A stretch of DNA of 33,912 bases, taken from a virus. Below, one piece after another: positions 14,601 through 22,075 of this stretch. Made by a program: the position numbers and the translations under genes. The stretch's first letter is position 1; each line of letters opens with the position of its first letter. A model generated the notes under the pieces. It was not told where the DNA came from. It made no database searches and saw only the letters and a program-made list of their open reading frames with translations. The stretch is taken from IMG/VR virus record IMGVR_UViG_3300025889_000473, positions 1-33,912 of that record. The stretch is one strand, 5' to 3'.

Positions 14601-14881
14601 CGCCTGCATTCGCTGAAGGTGGGTCTGTGCGGGCCATCCGTCCGAACAACAGCCCTGCCTCTGCGGGCCGGATGGGCGGCGGTCTGGATGAGAACGCCTT
14701 GCGCCGGATCGAAAGCGCGGTCGAACGCGGTGCGGCGGCTCAACAGCCGGTCAATCTCTATCCGACGATGAACCCGGCATCTGCGATGGAGGCGATGCTT
14801 TCCAGCCCCGGTGCACAGCGAAAGATACTGGACTTCTTCGGACAGAATAGCGGCAAGATCAATTCACGGCTTGCCCGATGA
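11678..14881 (+). CDS. Tape measure protein
   Basis: A 1067-residue protein, the longest in the window, setting tail length. The N-terminal region (about 85-260: FTRLQNNLRVAGVEGESLKLVQDRLFESAQKYGVELEGLSSLFSSLTQASAELG and on) matches the lambda-type tape measure N-terminal domain. Hydrophobic segments at about 295-325 and 375-410 may enter the membrane during ejection. A long charged coiled coil spans about 420-820. The Gly-rich C-terminus (GGPIYGVGGPRDDKVLMAASPGEYVIKATSASKLG) is the usual tape-measure tail tip motif. Translation starts leaderless from promoter copy 7. The stop overlaps the next gene (ATGA). Confidence 0.92.
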   Translation: MASAEKVVVELLAKTDGFDAKIRGSGTALNQVLGKVRDSSDKTEKAVRDDFRRIEREMSASSSRISGTIKGLAGTLAAAFSGRELVGLLDSFTRLQNNLRVAGVEGESLKLVQDRLFESAQKYGVELEGLSSLFSSLTQASAELGATQNQIFTITDAVSASLKVTGISANEAGGALLQLQQVFRGNKVQAEEYNSLIDSLYPLLQAAAAGSDRWGGSVGRLTRDVKDSSVTSKEFFDAILAGAGVLEDKAANATLTLSAGVTTLTNALTVYFGEADKANGVSAALGATLAKLAENLDVIIPAITAIAAAIGIRYVTAMGAAAGATIAKSVADVRATQTAVALAAAQARLGPLMLGNAAAANAAAASVTRLSVAQGVAARGAAGLAALFGGPVGLAVAGVAAGFYLASKRVEENGKASAAYQKIESDATDIRKRAADAAQTLATATGKAAVEARKNAAATKEEARALIATARAALKAAEAKAKAAAIEIQSNPLSGGSFAGPNPIRGIASMFGLGGRGEMAQANGDIKAARAAIEEAKAALAEFENFPKISGGIIEDDKKPKKTPKPPKPVSGPSAEELENAYTSDLARLQAEELQARISLTTDIDKRADLQRELLALEKRERLREIDTQSQRDLADVNADETTTPEEKANLAKFIDEQRQAQVAIVDALYGRAQTIRDANGDIVINPAIGQYTQQVLDDLNEEILRQKRDDLAMQLDVLDSQADIERNVEARNQIEQRAIAIQQEIERSLLEQQIANGEIAEADRARALLAQRQANDREALSQSQQSPFEQYISDLQDAQSNMSLELESLGVDVLNTFNDKLVDAIVNFRSLGDVGRAALATLTEGLVRLALQQIILRTIGSTLGQSATAATTAQASAAAAAWAPAAAAASLATLGANAGPAAAALASTFALSQGLATVGAVGRKDGGPIYGVGGPRDDKVLMAASPGEYVIKATSASKLGKGSLEYINRTGELPPAFAEGGSVRAIRPNNSPASAGRMGGGLDENALRRIESAVERGAAAQQPVNLYPTMNPASAMEAMLSSPGAQRKILDFFGQNSGKINSRLAR

Positions 14882-16065
14882 CCTATGATGTTCTGACCCC
14901 ATCGGCAGCACGGTTATGGGACTATGGCCCCGATTGGTCACGCGGTTACGAGTTCACCCGCTCGTTTAAGACCGACATTATCACCTCGCGCAACGGCACC
15001 GAACAGCGGCGGGCGCTACGGGATGTGCCGCGCCTGTCCATGCGGTATGCCACCATGCTTCGCGAGGGGGCGGGCAATCACTTCCTGCGCGCATGGCAGA
15101 ACAAGCCTGCTGCCATCCCCGATTACGGTCGGCACGCACTGACCACGGCGGCGGCATCTGGCGGGAATACGTCGATCACTGTCGCATCGCCATGGATTGC
15201 AGAGGGCCAAATCCTTGTCCTGTGCGGGGCCGTGCATGAAATGGTGGTGGTGGATGGGGTTTCCGGTTCGACCGTCAGCCTGACGGGTGCGCTGTCCAAT
15301 GCGTGGCCCAGCGGTTCGGTTGTAAGGCCGGGGATATTCGGACTGCTTTCCGGCAGTCTGAACGCATCGCGATTGAGGCGGGGCGCGAAGGAACTGCAGG
15401 TCGGTTTCGCGGCCTATCCTGGCGGCGAACCTCCCGAAGACGAAGGCACGGCATCCGACACCTTCAATGGCTATGAAGTCCTGACCGCAGAACCGGACTG
15501 GTCTGCATCGCCGGGGATCGAACACATATGGCCGGTTGAGCAAATCGACTTCGGTTACGGTCGGACAGCACAGTTTCGCCCCATAGAACGGGCTGAGACG
15601 GTCACTGAGGCCGAATACAGCGGTCTAAGCCGTGCTGGTGCCCAAGCCATCGAACAGACCTTCCTGCGGGCCAAGGGGCGGCGCGGGGCGTTCTATCGCC
15701 CGACCACGGAAAAGGATTTCACGCTAGCCGCTACGGCAACGTCAGGAACAAGCACATTCCTCGCTGCGGGGACCGACATCGCAACGGACTTTGGCTCGCT
15801 CGACTTTGACGAACAGCCCGAAGCGATCGAAGTGGTGAAGGTGGATGGAACGCGCATCCGCAGGTTGATCACCGGCATATCGTCAACGGGCGTCAACAGC
15901 CAGATTACGGTAAACAGTCCATGGCCCTCCGACCTGACAGCTGCGAATGTCGCCCGCATTTCGTGGATGCCGCTGGTCCGGTTCGCGTCGGATGACCTGA
16001 CAACGCTGTGGCGCACGCCCCTTAGCGCGACGATCCGCGCCAGTTTCCAATCGGTGAAAGCATGA
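14878..16065 (+). CDS. Distal tail protein-like
   Basis: A 395-residue protein directly after the tape measure. The N-terminus (TPSAARLWDYGPDWSRGYEFTRSFKTDIITSRNGTEQRRALRDVPRLSMRYATML) is a conserved start of a distal tail/baseplate hub-type protein in this phage group. Two repeated beta modules follow (SGGNTSITVASPW at about 98-110 and SSTGVNSQITVNSPWPS at about 343-360). The ending is PLSATIRASFQSVKA. It probably forms the ring joining tube and tip. Start and stop overlap neighbours as ATGA, so the tail-tip genes are tightly coupled. Confidence 0.7.
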   Translation: MTYDVLTPSAARLWDYGPDWSRGYEFTRSFKTDIITSRNGTEQRRALRDVPRLSMRYATMLREGAGNHFLRAWQNKPAAIPDYGRHALTTAAASGGNTSITVASPWIAEGQILVLCGAVHEMVVVDGVSGSTVSLTGALSNAWPSGSVVRPGIFGLLSGSLNASRLRRGAKELQVGFAAYPGGEPPEDEGTASDTFNGYEVLTAEPDWSASPGIEHIWPVEQIDFGYGRTAQFRPIERAETVTEAEYSGLSRAGAQAIEQTFLRAKGRRGAFYRPTTEKDFTLAATATSGTSTFLAAGTDIATDFGSLDFDEQPEAIEVVKVDGTRIRRLITGISSTGVNSQITVNSPWPSDLTAANVARISWMPLVRFASDDLTTLWRTPLSATIRASFQSVKA

Positions 16066-16925
16066 CATACGAAGCCTTCGAAGAAAGCCGCGACGATGGC
16101 GGACCGGTGCAATGCTTCCTGTTTCGCTATGGAACCGAGGCAGGCGAATATTACGCCTACACCGCGCACACCGATGCAATCACGATCGACCATGGCGGCT
16201 CTGTCGGAGAGATCACGTATGTGCCGGTGCCTATCCAGCGCGACGGCATCACCTCGAATGGCACGCTCGACAAGTCATCGCTGAAGCTGGGCATGGACAT
16301 CGGCACGGACCTGTCCGAACTGTTCCGCGTCTATCCACCTTCCAATGTCGTGACGCTGACGATCTACGAAGGCCACATCGACGACGCGGATTCGGAGTTC
16401 GTCGTGGTCTGGGCCGGCCGGGTGGTGACGGTATCGCGCGAGGGCGGGGAACTGGTGCTGTCGGGCGAGCCCGTGTCGACGCAAATGCACAGGCCGGGGC
16501 TTCGCCGGCATTACCAGTATGGATGCCCGCATCAGCTTTACGGGACACAATGCGGGGCGTCGAAGGCCGCGGCAACAGTGTCGGCAACGGTCGCTTCGGT
16601 GTCAGGTTCAACCGTTACGCTGACCGCAGGGTGGGAGGGTTCATTCACGGCGGCCAAGTTCCTGCGCGGCATGCTGGAATGGACGCCTTCAGGTTCATCG
16701 ATTGAGCGCCGCACGATCGTTCGAGTTTCGGGCGATACCCTGACGCTATCCGGCATCCCCAAGGGTCTGGCTGCGGCTGACGATGTCGACGTCGTGCTGG
16801 GCTGCAATCACAAGGCCTTCGCGCCGTCGGGGGACTGCGAAGCGCTTCATGACAACGTGATCAACTTCGGCGGGCAACCGTGGATCCCGATCAAGAATGT
16901 CATCAACACTAACCCGTATTATTGA
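16062..16925 (+). CDS. Tail protein, phage BR0599/DUF2163-like
   Basis: A 287-residue protein. The N-terminal half has PVQCFLFRYGTEAGEYYAYTAHTDAITIDHGG and an IQRDGITSNGTLDKSSLKLGMD segment. Residues 145-160 contain LRRHYQYGCPHQLYGTQCGASK, and the end is VLGCNHKAFAPSGDCEALHDNVINFGGQPWIPIKNVINTNPYY. The conserved cysteines and the C..DC...NFGG.PWIP.KN ending are typical of the BR0599 family, with the possibility that the Cys residues bind iron or zinc at the tail tip. It precedes the small membrane-like and tip proteins in the usual order. Confidence 0.85.
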   Translation: MTYEAFEESRDDGGPVQCFLFRYGTEAGEYYAYTAHTDAITIDHGGSVGEITYVPVPIQRDGITSNGTLDKSSLKLGMDIGTDLSELFRVYPPSNVVTLTIYEGHIDDADSEFVVVWAGRVVTVSREGGELVLSGEPVSTQMHRPGLRRHYQYGCPHQLYGTQCGASKAAATVSATVASVSGSTVTLTAGWEGSFTAAKFLRGMLEWTPSGSSIERRTIVRVSGDTLTLSGIPKGLAAADDVDVVLGCNHKAFAPSGDCEALHDNVINFGGQPWIPIKNVINTNPYY

Positions 16926-16934
16926 GGTGGCCTG

Positions 16935-17162
16935 ATGGCTTGGTGGCTCATTGTCGTAGCGGCGGTCGTATCGGTTGGGGTTTCTCTTCTTCTCGCACCC
17001 AAGATCAAGACGCCAAAGCCGGACGCGGTCAAGGATCTGGAAGACCCGACAGCCGAGGCTGGCCGACCAATCCCGGTGGTGTTCGGCACGATGACGGTCA
17101 AGGGCCTGAACCTGCTGTGGTACGGCGAGAAGAGCAAGCGGACGTCGAAGGTTAAAGCCTGA
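16935..17162 (+). CDS. Small tail-tip assembly protein with N-terminal membrane segment, 75 aa
   Basis: A 75-residue protein with one hydrophobic helix at about residues 3-21 (WWLIVVAAVVSVGVSLLLA), then PKIKTPKPDAVKDLEDPTAEAGRPIPVVFGTMTVKGLNLLWYGEKSK. The second half resembles the start of siphophage tip proteins (GRPIPVVFGT..v.gpnllwyGd), which in many phages lies in a separate small gene before the tip gene. Likely a tail tip assembly factor. GAGG lies ten bases upstream. Its TGA overlaps promoter copy 8. Confidence 0.75.
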   Translation: MAWWLIVVAAVVSVGVSLLLAPKIKTPKPDAVKDLEDPTAEAGRPIPVVFGTMTVKGLNLLWYGEKSKRTSKVKA

Positions 17163-17194
17163 ACCTACAGCCCAATACCCGCCAGTCCTAGCAT
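17161..17194 (+). promoter_or_regulatory. Late-promoter motif copy 8, ahead of tail tip genes
   Basis: GAACCTACAGC at 17161-17171, 17-bp spacer, TAGCAT at 17189-17194. Transcription would start near 17201, leaving a leader of about 33 bases before ATG 17235, which has an AAAGG site at 17230-17234. This copy therefore would not be leaderless. Confidence 0.65.
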
Positions 17195-17234
17195 CGTCCG
17201 TAGATAAGCGAGCGAGACCGGACGACCTAAAGGC

Positions 17235-17429
17235 ATGGACCTCATCATCACCATGGATGACTGCATCAAGGCGGGTCATTGCCCGACCGGCGTGCGCAGG
17301 TGGTTTCACGATCACGATCTCGATTTCCCCCGCTTCATGAAGCACGGCATCCCCGCCGACCAGATGCTCGCCACCGGGGATGCGCAAGGCCAGCAGGTCG
17401 TAGAACGGACGATTGCGCGCCGTGGGTAA
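17235..17429 (+). CDS. Small conserved phage protein in tail-tip region, 64 aa
   Basis: A 64-residue protein (MDLIITMDDCIKAGHCPTGVRRWFHDHDLDFPRFMKHGIPADQMLATGDAQGQQVVERTIARRG). Small proteins with the same plan (an initial short beta strand, a Cys-containing turn, R.wF..H.lD...f...GIpa..l.atGDa...rvv) are common in alphaproteobacterial prophages next to tail genes. Function is unknown. Its 3' end overlaps the next start by eight bases. Confidence 0.65.
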   Translation: MDLIITMDDCIKAGHCPTGVRRWFHDHDLDFPRFMKHGIPADQMLATGDAQGQQVVERTIARRG

Positions 17430-20328
17430 GTCGAAATCGCCAAAGGTCGAGGTCACCGAATACAGCATGTCCGAGCATTTCGGTATTTGTTCCGGGCCTA
17501 TCGACGCGCTCTTGAGCATCATCATCAAGGAAAAGACGGCCTGGACCGGTGAACTGATCGAGCAGGCATCTTTCAATATCGACCAACCCGAACTGTTCGG
17601 CGGCATCAAGAAAGAGGGCGGACTGGTCGGGAAAGTACACTTTTTCCGCGGCGAGAGTTCGCAACTTCTGACCGATAATCTGGCCCAGAAACTTGGGCGC
17701 CCTGATGGTGCGAGCTGCCCTGCGTTTCGAGGACTTGCCAGCCTGTTCTTCTACGGCAAGACCGGGAACGAGGGTTTCCTCTGGTCTGCCAACACGCCTT
17801 TCCTGCCCGGCGTCTGGGCCAAGGTGCGCCGCAAGCCTGTCGGGCTCAATCCTGATTATGCCCTGATCGTCGAAGGTGAGCGCGAGCCGCGGGCGATCTG
17901 CTTTGCGATCGATCTGTCCACGTCAATGAACGATAACGACAGGCTGACCATCCTCAAGTCTGCGATGTCGTCCGTGCTGAACCTGATCAAGGCCAGCGTC
18001 GAGAGCGGTGTCGAGATCGACTTGTCCGTGGTGACATTCGGGTCGCCTAGTCAGACCATTACACGCCGAAGCGCGGATGGTTCTGATGTGGACGCCGTTA
18101 ATAGCTGGGTTCAATCGCGCATCGCGAATGCCACTGACACGGACTTCCGCGCTGGCATGAACAGCGCCAAAGCCTTCTTTGACGCGACTGACGCGGCCAT
18201 TACTGACCGTTTCCTGTTTTTCATAACTGATGGCGGACCTTCAGTTGTTTCCGGCGCAACGCCAACCGAAATCGCTGAGCAGGCTGGCGCAATACTCGCT
18301 ACCATGGGCGCCATACAGTCCTTCGGTATCAACATCGACCTGACGGACACTTCTTACACTGAGGAGGTCGACAATACCCCGAGCGATGGCGTGCCCGTCG
18401 TCGACGATGGCGACGAAGCAGGTCTTACGAACGCCGTTACCAATGCGCTCTATCCTGACGCAGTCACTGGCAACGCGAACCCCGCGCATATCATCTACGA
18501 GTGTCTGACAAACACCAATTGGGGCATGGGCTCCCCTACCGCCGCGATTGATTACGACAGCTTCGACGACGCGAGCCTTGTCCTTTATGCCGAGGCGTTC
18601 GGCCTTTCGATGATCTGGACGCGGCAGGCATCGATTCAGGACTTTGTGCAAGAGGTACTGGATCATATTCAAGGGGTGCTGTTCGTCGATCCGTCGACCG
18701 GGTTGCTCACCCTGAAACTGATCCGCGGCGATTACGATGCAGAGACGCTGCCGGTCATCGATCCCGACAACGCAGACCTGACATCGTTCTCGCGCAAGCT
18801 GTGGGGCGACATCGTCAACGAGATCGTCGTCACCTGGACGAACCCGGAGAACGAACAGGAAGAAACGATTACCGCGCAGGATCTGGCGTCCATTGCGACC
18901 CAAGGCGCAATCGTATCGGATGGCCGGAACTACTACGGCGTTCGCAGCGCGCGTCTGGCGCAGGATCTGGCCTATCGGGACTTGCGTTCTGCGGGTCAGC
19001 CGTTGGCGACATGCGAAGCCGAAGTGGACCGCACGCAATGGCGCCTGCGGCCTGCATCGGTGCTGAAGGTCACATGGCCCGAATATGGCATTTCCGAACT
19101 GGTCATGCGGGTGACATCGATCGATTACGGCAAGCCCGGCGACCCGACGATCAAACTTTCGCTGATGGAAGATGTGTACGGTCTGGACGTAGGTTCCTAT
19201 GATGCACCGCCGACGACAGAATGGGTTGACCCGACATCCGAGCCGACACCGATTGAGACGGTCGAGATATTCACCCTGCCGCTGTTCCTCGCAGCTGACA
19301 CGACGGTGGCGGCATTCGTTGACAGTCCCGAATATCCCGAAGTGCTGGCGGGCATTCTGGCGACAACCGACAACACCGATACGTTCGAATATGAACTGTG
19401 GGATGATGTCACGCTGGCAAACGGCGATACGTCTTCGGAATCCATTGCGACGAACAACATCATCGGGCGCGGCGAACTGGCAGCCGATCTCGACGCAGAG
19501 GCTTTGTCAGCGGCGGTCAGCTTTGACAGTATCGTGGGGCAGACATTCCCGACCGTAGGCGGCTTTGCAATCATCGGGGAAGATGGCGAGGCCGGGAACG
19601 AGATCGTCCTCATCGATACCGGCGATTACGACCTGATCCGTGGCGTTCTCGATACGGTCCCCCGCGCTTGGCCGGCAGGAACGCCAGTCTGGTTCGTGGA
19701 CGGCTCAACTCTATTCGAAGATCCTCTCGTTCGATCGGCAGGCGAGACAGTCGATTACAAGCTCCTGCCGCGCACCTCGCAGGGTCTTCTCCCGTATGGA
19801 ACCGCGCCATTCGAAAGCGCGACCCTGACCGAAAGGCCATGGCTGCCGAATAGGCCAGCGAATGTGCAGGTCAATGGGGTCGGGTGGTCTTCGCCGTCAG
19901 ACGTCATCAACGCAGTAGGAGCGACGGTCACCGTCATTTGGGCGAACCGTAACCGACTAATGGAAGACAGCCAGGTTCTTTCATGGACCGATAGCACCAT
20001 GACACCGGAGGCGGGTCAAACCACCCTGATTGAGGTGCTGGATCCCGACGAGAACCTGCTTACCACGCATTCGGGTCTGACGGGCACGACGTTTGTTGTT
20101 CCTGGGCCGGACTATGACGGGATCGTTCGGCTGCGTGTGTGGTCGGAACGAACCGATGACGACGGCTACTTTCAGAGCCTTCAGTATTTCGAGCATTGGG
20201 TGCTTGTTGCCACCTCCACCTTGTTGGCGACACCTGATGACGAACTCAATGAGCCGCAATTCATCCTTCTGTCCGGCGATGCGACCGACGGGGATGACAA
20301 GATCGAACTCTCAGGAGACGCAGCGTAA
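17422..20328 (+). CDS. Tail tip host-specificity protein with inserted von Willebrand A domain
   Basis: A 968-residue tip protein. Residues 1-150 and 353 onward are the conserved siphophage tip scaffold: YSMSEHFGICSGPIDALLSIIIKEKTAW, then NPAHIIYECLTNTNWGMG at about 353-370, SFSRKLWGDIVNEIVVTW, and LRPASVLKVTWPEYGISELVMRV. Between them, about residues 157-345 form a von Willebrand A domain: AICFAIDLSTSMNDNDR with the MIDAS DxSxS at 164-168, a central TDTDFRAGM (about 238-246), and FLFFITDGGP with Asp270. The rest contains fibronectin-like beta modules. GTG 17422 is chosen; TTG 17413 is possible. The tip probably contacts the host receptor, and the A domain may bind metal-dependently to a surface ligand (inference). 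Confidence 0.88.
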   Translation: MGKSKSPKVEVTEYSMSEHFGICSGPIDALLSIIIKEKTAWTGELIEQASFNIDQPELFGGIKKEGGLVGKVHFFRGESSQLLTDNLAQKLGRPDGASCPAFRGLASLFFYGKTGNEGFLWSANTPFLPGVWAKVRRKPVGLNPDYALIVEGEREPRAICFAIDLSTSMNDNDRLTILKSAMSSVLNLIKASVESGVEIDLSVVTFGSPSQTITRRSADGSDVDAVNSWVQSRIANATDTDFRAGMNSAKAFFDATDAAITDRFLFFITDGGPSVVSGATPTEIAEQAGAILATMGAIQSFGINIDLTDTSYTEEVDNTPSDGVPVVDDGDEAGLTNAVTNALYPDAVTGNANPAHIIYECLTNTNWGMGSPTAAIDYDSFDDASLVLYAEAFGLSMIWTRQASIQDFVQEVLDHIQGVLFVDPSTGLLTLKLIRGDYDAETLPVIDPDNADLTSFSRKLWGDIVNEIVVTWTNPENEQEETITAQDLASIATQGAIVSDGRNYYGVRSARLAQDLAYRDLRSAGQPLATCEAEVDRTQWRLRPASVLKVTWPEYGISELVMRVTSIDYGKPGDPTIKLSLMEDVYGLDVGSYDAPPTTEWVDPTSEPTPIETVEIFTLPLFLAADTTVAAFVDSPEYPEVLAGILATTDNTDTFEYELWDDVTLANGDTSSESIATNNIIGRGELAADLDAEALSAAVSFDSIVGQTFPTVGGFAIIGEDGEAGNEIVLIDTGDYDLIRGVLDTVPRAWPAGTPVWFVDGSTLFEDPLVRSAGETVDYKLLPRTSQGLLPYGTAPFESATLTERPWLPNRPANVQVNGVGWSSPSDVINAVGATVTVIWANRNRLMEDSQVLSWTDSTMTPEAGQTTLIEVLDPDENLLTTHSGLTGTTFVVPGPDYDGIVRLRVWSERTDDDGYFQSLQYFEHWVLVATSTLLATPDDELNEPQFILLSGDATDGDDKIELSGDAA

Positions 20329-20924
20329 TGGCTAACAAGCAAATTAGCGAACTCACCGCCGTTGGCGGGATGGACGGGACCGAACTGTTTCACTTGATCG
20401 ACGCCAGCGGAAACAGCCGCAAGGTGACGCTTGATGAATTGAAGACGTTCGTGAACACCGATCCCAGTATCGTGTCGTCTAGCGCCCCGTATCGTGGTGC
20501 AAGAGCCTATCGCACGGCAAACCTCAATATTTCAAACGGGGTTTCTACCGCAATCTCATGGATGAGCGATGCCGCTCCGGATGGTAGGGACACGGACGGT
20601 ATCTGGAATATCGGCTCGCCTAATCGACTGGTCGTGCCCACTGGCGTAACGAAAGTTCGATTGGCTGCGAACCTATCGTGGGCGAACAATTCCACGGGCT
20701 TTCGTTCTACGTGGATGATGAAAAACGGCGCTACGTTCCATGGTCGGCCGCTCGACGTGCGTGTCGGTAACAGTACCACCTCGCTCAACATTGCGACTGC
20801 GGTGGTTGATGTGACGAGCGGCGATTATTTCGAACTATGGGTCTATCAGAACAGCGGCAGCACTCTCGCCTTGTCGGCGACTCAAGATATGTGGTTCGCC
20901 ATGGACATCGTTGAGGCAAGCTGA
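20328..20924 (+). CDS. Tail fibre/appendage protein, 198 aa
   Basis: A 198-residue protein. The N-terminus (MANKQISELTAVGGMDGTELFHLIDASGNSRKVTLDELKTFV) is the short attachment module found at the start of many phage fibre proteins (isqL...tg.d...vvd.g.tkkvtl.el). Residues about 55-198 are beta-rich with a jelly-roll look resembling C1q/TNF-like fibre heads (VTKVRLAANLSWANNSTGFRSTWMMKNG, ending SGDYFELWVYQNSGSTLALSATQDMWFAMDIVEAS). A receptor-contacting role is inferred. AGGAG precedes the ATG; the stop overlaps the protease start (TGATG). Confidence 0.72.
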   Translation: MANKQISELTAVGGMDGTELFHLIDASGNSRKVTLDELKTFVNTDPSIVSSSAPYRGARAYRTANLNISNGVSTAISWMSDAAPDGRDTDGIWNIGSPNRLVVPTGVTKVRLAANLSWANNSTGFRSTWMMKNGATFHGRPLDVRVGNSTTSLNIATAVVDVTSGDYFELWVYQNSGSTLALSATQDMWFAMDIVEAS

Positions 20925-22075
20925 TGGGAACGCTGATTGTCATTGCCGAGGGGCAGGACCGAGACCAGTTCATCGCCGCGCTTGGCTCGGTCAAATACGA
21001 AACGTTCAGCGCGTTGCCGCGCCATTTCCGCCTACCCAGCGTACAGCCCGAACAACTCCCACCGCTACCTGGGGTTGAAATCGCCGAGCGAGACGACATC
21101 CCGGTGAAAGGAACGGCGGATCAGTCCATCTCGATTGCAGCGGACATGACCGGCGGGAATTGGGGTCTCGTCCGACTGCTTAGGAGGCGTGCGCCTTGGA
21201 ACGTGGACCGGCTTGATTACAGTTTCCCGATCGACACGTTTTACCGGCCTAATAGGATCGGGACCGGTGTGGACATTTACTCATTTGATTCCGGCGTTCG
21301 GTTGACCCATTCAGAGTTCGGCGGCCGCGCTTCGAACGTCTACGAGTATTATTCCAGCGGCGGTGCTGGCGACGACTTCGGGCACGGGACCGGTACGATG
21401 AGCGTTGCCGCAGGATCTACAATGGGGCCGGCTAGAGGTGCCAGCATTCGATCTTACAAATGCATCAACGGAGGGGGCGCTGGCGATAACACCGCGTTCA
21501 TCACCACATTCAATCAGGCCCTCAGCGATTTTAACGCGCGGTCGAAACCGGCGGTTGCAAATATGTCGCTGAAAACAACCGGCGCCGTCATTAATTCCGC
21601 CATTTCAGACATGATCAATGCCGGAATGGTTGTTTGCGCCTCAGCTGGGAATGACATCGAAGATTTGGCTTCGATCGCCGTGTATCCCGCCGAGAGTGAT
21701 GCAGAAGTAATTGTCTGCGGCGGAATCGGCCCTGACGATAGACCGTATTACGAGTGGGGTTTCGGGACCAACTACGGATCACGGGTGGACGTGTCTTCGG
21801 CTGGCCAATCGGTTTACGGTGCAACACGGACCAGCGACACAGCTGTACGTATTTGGTCAGGTACTAGCTTCGCCGCCCCCATGGTAGCTGGCGTGATCGC
21901 TTGTCTCCTAGAGGGTGAAGCAAAACTGACCACCCGCGCACAGGTGCAGACCGTGCGTAACTATATCAGGAATACGGCAACGACTGGCAGACTGCGAAAC
22001 ACTATCCCGATAGACGCTTTGCCTGATCGCATCCTCTACCTCGATCCGACATTCACGGGATCGATTTTTTCCTGA
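20924..22075 (+). CDS. Subtilisin-like serine protease (S8 family) in the tail module
   Basis: A 383-residue S8 protease with an intact triad: Asp122 in VDIYSFDSGV, His154 in DDFGHGTGTMSVAAG, Ser315 in GTSFAAPMVAGVIA, and the oxyanion-hole Asn243 in ASAGNDIED. About 100 residues precede the catalytic core and could act as a propeptide or virion-attachment domain. No signal peptide is visible, so it should act inside the cell, in the virion, or after lysis. It is translationally coupled to the fibre gene (TGATG, GAGG upstream), suggesting a virion protein that digests host surface proteins or processes the fibre. Its last 40 bases overlap the convergent hydroxylase gene. Confidence 0.88.
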   Translation: MGTLIVIAEGQDRDQFIAALGSVKYETFSALPRHFRLPSVQPEQLPPLPGVEIAERDDIPVKGTADQSISIAADMTGGNWGLVRLLRRRAPWNVDRLDYSFPIDTFYRPNRIGTGVDIYSFDSGVRLTHSEFGGRASNVYEYYSSGGAGDDFGHGTGTMSVAAGSTMGPARGASIRSYKCINGGGAGDNTAFITTFNQALSDFNARSKPAVANMSLKTTGAVINSAISDMINAGMVVCASAGNDIEDLASIAVYPAESDAEVIVCGGIGPDDRPYYEWGFGTNYGSRVDVSSAGQSVYGATRTSDTAVRIWSGTSFAAPMVAGVIACLLEGEAKLTTRAQVQTVRNYIRNTATTGRLRNTIPIDALPDRILYLDPTFTGSIFS

